Assembly: GCA_019915015.1 (NCBI GenBank)
Contig: JAHBBC010000021.1
Span: forward strand, 496,001 to 560,000
DNA length: 64,000 nucleotides
DNA from: Auriscalpium vulgare
Taxonomy: Eukaryota > Basidiomycota > Agaricomycetes > Russulales > Auriscalpiaceae
Direction of reading: 5' to 3'
This document shows positions 57,501 through 64,000 of the stretch, one piece after another. Made by a program: the position numbers and the translations under genes. Position 1 is the stretch's first letter; the number at the start of each line of letters is the position of its first letter. The notes beneath the pieces were generated by a model that saw only the letters and a program-made list of their open reading frames with translations, had not been told where the DNA came from and did not search any database.

Positions 57501-58985
57501 CGCCCTTGATCATCCCCCGAACCCTGGTCATGGCCCTGTCACGCGACGCCCAATTGTGTTCATTTTCCTTGCCCTTTCAAAGCCAGATCAGATGGACAAT
57601 CTTAACAAACGATGTGAAAGTAAGCTACCTCGAACGATTTGAACATTTCTCCAAACTCGTTTTCAAGGTCCCGGCTAGAGGCAATCTAAGAAATGGTCAG
57701 ACTACTTAATGAGAAACAGAATGCGATACCAACATAAACTGCTTGGACACTGGCAGTGGTGTCGGGTCCTGGAGGCGGCGACGCGACAGCAGCTGCTCGA
57801 CTGGCAGGTCGAGAAAAGTCTCTGACATGACCGCTCACGGATCGTGACATTGCATTTGGAGCAGGCGCACTCTCCAAGCCCCCTGTAGGTTTTCGGCCCT
57901 GCAAGGCCAAGCTCGGAGGCAAGTACTCCTTCTTAGCTGTACCGTTGGTGCCATCACCGGTGTCGGAGCCCTCGCTTCCGATGCTACTCGTACTTGCGCT
58001 GAGGACTTTTGCCAGGACGCTATCCACGATCGTCTTGCGCGTACTCTTCTTGGCCATCTCGCGCTTCAAGTCAGCGCGGGCCCCGTCAGACACGCCGGGG
58101 CCTGTGAATAGCGCGACGACCGAGCTTCGTGCCGTCTCACGGACGGTACTGTCTGAATCTTCGAGAGCACCGACAAGCATGGTGAGGTACGGCTTGATGG
58201 GGAACAAGTGGTGTTTACGGCGGATGTCGACGAGTGTGAGCAGAGACTAAAGCAACGATGCGACATTAGCATGGAACCGCATAGAACTGGCTGCGGCTCA
58301 CCTGCTCGCGCACCCTCCACACCTTGCTTCCCAGCCCGCCTTCCTTCATAAGGCGCTCGAAGATTTGAAGAGGAGTCTCGGAGTTCTTGCCATCCTTTGA
58401 GCGGCCCATGACAGAACCCCCGCCATGACGGAAGGCATATCCTGCGATGAGTGCGAGACTTTCGCGCGCCTTTTCGCGAGCCTTCTCGCGAGAGTCACCG
58501 AGCCGGTCAATGATGCCACCAGGAGGAAGGAAGGCGTTGATAATTTGACGGAGGACGTAGGTGTCAACTGTTGCGGAGGCGACGGATGAGGTCGAAGCAG
58601 ATGCCGAAACGGGACCTGCAAGAGGTGTAGGGCGCGATGCAACATGCGAGAGCAAGAGCGGAAGGGCGGGTGGAAGGGCGGAGAGGGTTGCGGTGGTCAG
58701 ATGTTGGTGAGAAACGCGAAGGCAAGCCTTCAGGACTTGAATGAGGGCGTCAGGGTCTGGGATCTGAACACGTCGGTGTCAACGACGCAGCTGGCGGCAG
58801 GTGGAAGCCGGTGTCCATACCTCTACGCCAGCCTCGAACTCTGCCTGAAGTTTTGTGACGGCTTCAATCTTGACGTCAACATCTAGAGAGGTCGGAGAGC
58901 ATAAGCAAGGCAGATGTCTGGAGGAGTCTCGGTTACCGTTGGATTTGCATCTTTGGATGAGCTGGGACAGGTCAGTGCTTTCCAT
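54533..58985 (-). CDS. STU1: CLASP-family microtubule-binding protein
   Basis: Ten exons (58985-58937, 58882-58821, 58763-58302, 58246-57734, 57685-57629, 57573-57430, 57384-55347, 55306-55164, 55104-54859, 54805-54533) sum to 1328 aa. HEAT/TOG-type repeats open the protein (DVKIEAVTKLQAEFEAG, VWRVREQSLLTLVDIRRK, ALEDSDSTVRETARSSVVAL). A second TOG-like domain follows at ~330-560 (RAMTRVRGMIKGD, VRQSSRACFWVF). A long Ser/Pro-rich basic linker comes next, then a C-terminal helical domain (EGREADIF-like GRESDVFSILLRVRYSNKP) ending in KKNLLTYLFDKHG. CLASPs stabilise plus ends and promote rescue. The intron at 55346-55307 is about 40 nt with a weak donor and is the least certain border. Confidence 0.93.
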
Positions 58986-59286
58986 TGGAGTGTGCAGTGA
59001 AGGCTGTTCACAAAGGAGGGAGAAACATGGGGCTGACAGCGATGGCAACGAAGACGAAGACGAAGTGGACGAGCAAAGTTATAAGCCTTGATGCCACAAG
59101 GCAAACCCCGGCCCCGCATGGCGCGCGGGCAGTCGATCGCGTCGCGTCCTCGACATGTACTTGCCTGTACTTGCACACGTCATTGCAATACTGTACGACT
59201 CGGAGCTGGACAGGGCTGCATGTCTTCGAGAGGAGGCCTGAGGTCTACTTAATCTACATCGTGCTACAACTGTCGTACAGAGCCGT

Positions 59287-59767
59287 TCACTTGTCAGAGT
59301 GGCCCAGCGACTTTCCAGGCTGTATACGGTCCCTGATTTTCTGCTTCTAGGAGAAAGTAAGGCCACGATATTGCCAGCGCACGAGACTCACCAGGTCTTT
59401 CAGTTCAGGGAACCTGCCCTCTACCTTCCTGTCCCAGATCAGGATGGGCTGGGGCTCGCCATCGTACGTCAGCCATACACGAAAGCGCCCGGTGGTATCG
59501 TCTGCGTTGAGAGGGAGGATGGTGATACTCCGGAGGATCGGAGATGGGAAGGTGAGAAATAGCTCAGTGGACGTCCATGTCGCGCGATGGAGCCAGCGAC
59601 ACTGAGGCTGAGATGAGCGAGTGGACGACCGGCCGGGCTCTCAGGCTCACCCTGTCACAAAACTCGATGGTGACGCTGGGGGAGAGGGAGCTGCTGGCCA
59701 CCGGGGTGAAGGTGGAGGGATCAAGGGGATCGTATGTGGCGCAGTCTGTGCACTCAGTGTCGGCCAT
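59287..59767 (-). CDS. Rdx/SelW-like thioredoxin-fold protein (Cys form)
   Basis: Exons 59767-59651, 59601-59392 and 59346-59287 give 128 aa; an upstream in-frame Met at 59776 would add three residues. The redox motif CDRC sits at about residues 38-41 (IEFCDRCRWLHRATW) and is split by intron 1. LILIWDRKVEG-like (PILIWDRKVEGRFPELKDL) and KQKIRDRIQPGKSLGHSDK are the family's conserved strand and tail. Animal SelW has selenocysteine at the second motif position; here both are cysteine and no selenocysteine machinery is implied. Cellular role in fungi is unknown. It shares a ~100-bp upstream region with PCH2. Confidence 0.9.
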
Positions 59768-59874
59768 TGTCACCATGTCGCAGTCGGGGGCAGGGGGCGT
59801 GCATAGGGCGTGCACGTGTTTCGCGATGTTGACGCGTTGTTTGTCGCCGGTCTTTCCTCTCCCCACCATCATCC

Positions 59875-61719
59875 ATGGACTCGTCGTCCGACTCTCCAGG
59901 TCAGATTGCTGCATGGCCCGTGCACAGTATGCTCCTGGCCCTCCTCGTTCGTGTCCCGCTAAACTGATTTCGAGCACTCTTCGGCAGTCGAGGTCCGCGT
60001 CTCGCCAACCGCGACCGCCCGCTTCGACACCCTACGAAACACCGTCTACAACTACATCACCGCCTCTTTTGAAACCCTATGTCTGCCGTCAGTCCTCGAT
60101 GGCTGGGAAGACGTCCCCATCCTCGCTTCCTCAGTTCAGCGCATCGTGGCCTGCGAATCACCTTGCCCTCTAGTTCCCCTGCCAATCGCCCAAGCTGCCC
60201 TTCAAATCCATATCTACCAGCCCACCGAGGGCGAGCCTTCAGATGAATTCTCAAGTGGCCCTGGAGGAGAAGGAGAGGAGGTCATGGCGGCTACTGTCTG
60301 CGAGCTACCCAGCACCCAATTGGAGGGCCTGTGGGACAGCTTGATATTCCCGGACGACACGAAATCGAAGCTGCTCGACTACATCTATGCCACAGTACTC
60401 TTCAGTGACGCGGATGTGGACTGTGAGCACCTTTTTAAGCGCATATATCTAGCTCACGGTCTTCGCAGTCAATGTCGTCTCCTGGAATCGCGTGGTTCTG
60501 CTCCATGGACCTCCAGGGACGGGCAAGACTTCGCTTTGTCGCGCCCTTGCCCAGAAGCTCTCCATCCGCTTGTCTCACCTGTAAGTCCTAGCTGTATAAC
60601 ACCGCCATTGCTCCTCACGCAATTCAGATACCCGCACTCACGATTGCTCGAGATCAACTCGCATTCTCTTTTCTCTCGCTGGTTCTCAGAATCTGGGAAG
60701 CTTGTCCAGCGATTGTTCTCCAATGTCATGGACCTTGTCGATGAAGAGGACACGTTTGTCGTTGTCCTGATCGGTGAGGTTTCGAGCCCTCTCATTGCGC
60801 GTGCGCCCTAACTCATGCCTCTCACAGACGAAGTAGAATCATTGACGGCCGCAAGAGCAGGTGCTATGGCCGGAACAGAGCCCTCGGATGCTCTACGCGT
60901 ATGGCTCAGGGAAACGATATATTCCTCGAGTACCGGCTGATATGTCCACCAGGTCGTAAACGCGCTTCTCACTCAACTCGACAAGTTGCGGCACAAAAAG
61001 AACGTCCTTGTCGTCTCGACTAGTAATCTCGCCAAAGCTATAGGTTAGTGTGGCGCCTGTTGACGCCAAGTGCACAGCTGATGGGTTGGGAACGCTGCAG
61101 ATTCCGCGTTTGTTGACCGAGCAGACATCGTGCAGTACATCGATCTCCCCCCTCGAGAAGCGATATATGAGATCCTCCGCACCTGTCTACTCGAGCTCAT
61201 AGCCAAGGGCGTTGTCGCCCAAGTGGTCGGTTCTCATTCAGTGATGTGCTGCGCTCGGCAATAACTTCTGATCGCTAAACATAGGATGTGCCATCCCTGG
61301 AACAAGCCCAGCGCTTTGAGCGCACTGCGGTGGCGCTGGATACTACCACTTTGGCTAATGCTAGCTCTCCGCATCGGGTTAAACAAATTGCGCTGCGCCT
61401 ACTCGGTATCGCGCAGAAATGCAGGGTATGGCCCCTTCTACTATGCTCTACGCCACACACAGGTTGACTCGTGCTGCGCTAGGACCAAGGCATGTCAGGC
61501 CGCTCCCTTCGCCGCCTCCCAGTCCTCGCACATGCGCGATATATCGGCATGGCCTTCACCGGAACCCCGCGGCACGTTACGAACGGCGAGAAGAGTCATG
61601 GGGGCGGCGCACCCGGCGGGGTGGGCCCAGGAGCACTCGGCACGCAGGTGGAAGTGTGGCTCGGCGCGATGGACAAAGTGGTGCAGACCCACTCGAACGA
61701 ACTGAAGCGGTTTGGATGA
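59875..61719 (+). CDS. PCH2: PCH2/TRIP13 AAA+ ATPase
   Basis: Nine exons (59875-59919, 59975-60422, 60469-60580, 60628-60773, 60828-60898, 60953-61043, 61101-61225, 61285-61425, 61483-61719) give 471 aa. Walker A is [12 protein letters not shown], Walker [31 protein letters not shown] and [20 protein letters not shown] are strongly TRIP13-like, as is [18 protein letters not shown]. The enzyme remodels HORMA proteins, acting in the meiotic checkpoint and, in animals, the spindle checkpoint. The C-terminus carries a Gly-rich insert ([14 protein letters not shown]). Exon 1's donor at 59920 is chosen for phase. Confidence 0.94.
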
Positions 61720-62063
61720 GGAAGCTCAACGTTGGTTCTCTCGTATTCAGCGCACTCTTAGTTCGTCTGCGAAGTGATGTTGGTACAGTTGTGCTGTCCA
61801 TCGCATCGCATCAAATCTTGAGCGGTTGCCGGGCGATAGCAGGACTACGGGTGACAACAATCAGTACGCATTCCAGCAGTCTAGACAAGGAGAACCCACT
61901 CAGACGGGCTCTGTTCACGAGGGCATGTTTTGAGGTATTGTACATGACAACCTGATTACCGTCGATCAACAGCAACTTCGGCCAAAGGACTTTGACGACT
62001 CACTAATATATAGATACGGTAAGAAGCGTGTCGACTACGGCCTGGAGAAATCCCATACGAGCG
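61720..62063. other. Convergent intergenic region
   Basis: 3' flanks of PCH2 and the PPR gene. Nothing else seen. Confidence 0.4.
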
Positions 62064-64000
62064 TTACTGCCTGAACGACCCAACGTTCTTCCCCATGAAG
62101 CGAGGTAGGGAGCCCTTGTCCAAAACCCTGAACTGCACGATCTCGCGCCACGTAGGCCGTGCGATGCGCACGCGCCTTTTCTCTGAGGCGAGGTACAGGT
62201 CCTTTGCGGTCCACACCCGCCGGCCCAGCCGCTCCTTGACGCGTTGCAGCGACCTGCCAAGAACGTGGTCCGCTCTCGCCTCGAGCTCGCGCAGCTCTCC
62301 GATGTCCCGCTCCAGCAAACTGAGGTGCAGGCCGACGTTGAATATCTTTGGTGGTCGGGCCGGCGCCACTGGGGGCCCGTCCAAGTCCACGTCAAACACC
62401 TCTTGCGTGGCCGCGAGCAAGTCATTACTCGACCTGAACGGCGTGGATGTAGAGGGAGTAGAAGCGGACGAATCGGGTTCTCCTGCAGAGTCGCTAAGAC
62501 TGCCCGTTGCGCCAAGGTCGCGCTCGACAGCCCTTCCGCCCTCCCTTGCTGCGATGTCGCCGAACTCCGCATCCTTCCATTCCGTGTAGAACTTGATATC
62601 AGCGGTCTTGCGCCGGATGCTGCGTCTCGTGGCACGCAGCACGAACCGCATCAACGCGACGTTCTTATCCCGGTTGGCCTCTCCGAAAACGGGAAGGAGG
62701 GTTCCCCTGTTGACCGCAAAGCTGGGGGAAATGATGTCATCTGGAGATAGTCGCATTACGTCTCCGCGGAGACGGCGATCCACCCTCCGGTCGTACTCCA
62801 GCGCGTGGTTCACGTAGTGTCGCGCGAGAGTGGCGTTGCTTGCTCGAGAAACGTATTTCAGAAGGAGATAAAATGTCTTGGTGTTGGGGTCCGCGTTGGG
62901 AAGGGGGAATGACGAAGAAGAGTTGTCCACCGGAGGGTAGAATGCGTCTTCCTCGTCGTCCTCGTCAAATGATGACGAGGACGTGCGGGTGGTCGGCAGC
63001 GGTTGGGTGAGAACCTCGAAAGCAGAGACCATATTTGATATTCGACCGGAACGTCCTAACATGTCGATAATGGTGTTCAACGCCGATGTCGACAGCGGCT
63101 GCAGGCTAGTGAGACGCTCCGTCAGATCCTCCTCTCCAGCAGCTGCGGGGGATCTTGCCCCTGTAAGCTCCAGAGGCAGCCGGTCAGGATAGGAAAGGTC
63201 CACGCCGTAGCTTAGCTTGATGAGCTGGTCAAATGTCTTGTCATCTGCAGTTTCCCGCAATATTCGGATGGCCAAGTCCACATTGGCAGACGTGAGCGGA
63301 AGACCCTTCTCTGCCATCTCCGCCATGATGGACCGGCATGATTTGGTGATACCGGACAGAAGCCGTGGCTGGAATTCCTCTGCGGAAGGAAGTTTCAAAC
63401 GGTGGGCCATCGCCTGCAGGCACAAGCCGTAGGTTTTGGGGGACGGTTCGAGGCCAACGTGTTGGATCTCCTTCAATATCTTGTCCGCGCCGACGTAGTG
63501 CCCGACCGCAGCGAACTGCTCCAACACGACGTGGTAGTCCTCGAGCGCTGGTATCCACCCCGCCGACCGTATGTTGCGGATCACGGTCTGGAGGCGGGAT
63601 TCGTAGGGATGGGGCTCGTCCGGGAAGTAGCGCGCGCGGAAGCGTTGCGCGTTGACGGTGCGCAGCACGAGGGGCGGGGGCACGCATCCCCTCAGGACGA
63701 GCTGGTGGAGCTCCAGTGGCAGCATGTCCAGACCGACGAAGTTCTGCAAGTCGACGTAGAAGCCCCACGGCCGCGAGTGGTTGCTGCCATCCCGCGCAAG
63801 ACTGTCCACAAGCTCCTTTGTCTTCATGGACACGAGCCTGTCCTTCGGTGACAGCTCGGAATTCGCATCCGGTATGACGGGGGGATGGGCAAGTGCACTG
63901 GTGAACGGGCGGGAGGTCGACGGCAGTGGACGGTGTTGGGCATACGAAGGGGATGACGACGCGTGGGTTTTGGATGCGAGACTATGAAAAGCGCGTCGAG
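62064..64000 (-). CDS. PPR-containing mitochondrial protein, 5' end outside window
   Basis: One long open exon covering about 645 codons, running in frame to the right edge. The N-terminal visible part looks like a mitochondrial presequence and linker (FHSLASKTHASSSPSYAQ, then Ser/Pro). PPR-like helical pairs occur at EDYHVVLEQFAAVGHYVGAD, KILKEIQHVGLEPSPKTYG and STSALNTIIDMLGRSGRISN. A Ser/Asp-rich linker lies near 62950, and the C-terminal part is basic (RVRIARPTWREIVQFRVLDK). Fungal relatives act in maturation or translation of specific mitochondrial mRNAs; the target here is unknown. The true start lies to the right of the window. Confidence 0.8.
   Translation of the reverse strand, partial: RRAFHSLASKTHASSSPSYAQHRPLPSTSRPFTSALAHPPVIPDANSELSPKDRLVSMKTKELVDSLARDGSNHSRPWGFYVDLQNFVGLDMLPLELHQLVLRGCVPPPLVLRTVNAQRFRARYFPDEPHPYESRLQTVIRNIRSAGWIPALEDYHVVLEQFAAVGHYVGADKILKEIQHVGLEPSPKTYGLCLQAMAHRLKLPSAEEFQPRLLSGITKSCRSIMAEMAEKGLPLTSANVDLAIRILRETADDKTFDQLIKLSYGVDLSYPDRLPLELTGARSPAAAGEEDLTERLTSLQPLSTSALNTIIDMLGRSGRISNMVSAFEVLTQPLPTTRTSSSSFDEDDEEDAFYPPVDNSSSSFPLPNADPNTKTFYLLLKYVSRASNATLARHYVNHALEYDRRVDRRLRGDVMRLSPDDIISPSFAVNRGTLLPVFGEANRDKNVALMRFVLRATRRSIRRKTADIKFYTEWKDAEFGDIAAREGGRAVERDLGATGSLSDSAGEPDSSASTPSTSTPFRSSNDLLAATQEVFDVDLDGPPVAPARPPKIFNVGLHLSLLERDIGELRELEARADHVLGRSLQRVKERLGRRVWTAKDLYLASEKRRVRIARPTWREIVQFRVLDKGSLPRFMGKNVGSFRQ

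Overview
The window is nuclear DNA from a filamentous basidiomycete, most likely an Agaricomycete. Genes are dense and carry many introns. Most introns are 45-70 nt, with GT..AG borders and a few GC..AG candidates. The recognisable proteins are a eukaryotic set (Elongator, TRAPP, NuA4/INO80 actin-related protein, Sm protein, mitochondrial translation and assembly factors) with fungal features: a Zn2Cys6 regulator, an agaric-type F-box protein, an IVY1-like protein and a MAK32-like sugar kinase. I found no rRNA, tRNA, CRISPR array, transposon or viral segment. Exon models were built by hand from splice signals and conserved protein order. For almost every multi-exon gene the exon lengths sum to an intact frame.

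Layout, left to right. 1-1978: 3' part of a dynamin-like GTPase. 2.9-3.5 kb: His/Ser-rich small protein. 4.8-9.3 kb: GPN3 and PYM (head to head), then a CCDC90/FMP32-like protein and PET191 (head to head). 10.5-14.7 kb: DML1/Misato and IBA57 (head to head), then a mitochondrial-type holo-ACP synthase. 14.8-17.9 kb: ELP2. 18.2-21.7 kb: a degenerate DEAD-box protein with a long Ser-rich N-terminus. 21.8-24.1 kb: an RRM protein, FMC1 and a mitochondrial protein of unknown role. 24.5-28.3 kb: a MYND-finger protein and an acyl-CoA dehydrogenase. 28.7-33.2 kb: a Zn2Cys6 factor and PAB2. 33.5-36.2 kb: mitochondrial bL19 and an IVY1-like protein. 36.3-43 kb: mitochondrial AspRS, an F-box protein, LYS5-type PPTase and a MAK32-like kinase. 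43-48.4 kb: NC2beta, SmF, PCP1 rhomboid, TRS20 and a Gln/Ser-rich protein. 49-53.5 kb: ARP4 and ERB1. 54-59 kb: an LLP-like protein and CLASP. 59.3-64 kb: a SelW-like protein, PCH2 and a PPR protein cut by the right edge.

Two themes stand out. First, about eleven of 37 genes are mitochondrial (FMP32-like, PET191, DML1, IBA57, holo-ACP synthase, FMC1, the unknown 160-aa protein, bL19m, MSD1, PCP1, PPR), and some neighbours share a pathway. FMP32-like and PET191 both bear on cytochrome c oxidase assembly and share a 65-bp intergenic region. IBA57 and holo-ACP synthase both feed lipoate formation and lie end to end. Second, most genes are arranged as divergent pairs with 65-370 bp between start codons, so shared bidirectional promoters are the rule.

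The least conventional gene is the DEAD-box-like protein at 18.2-21.7 kb. It keeps the eIF4A fold order but has lost the ATP-binding and arginine-finger motifs. It is my best candidate for something undescribed. I saw no biosynthetic cluster, defence island or mobile system.
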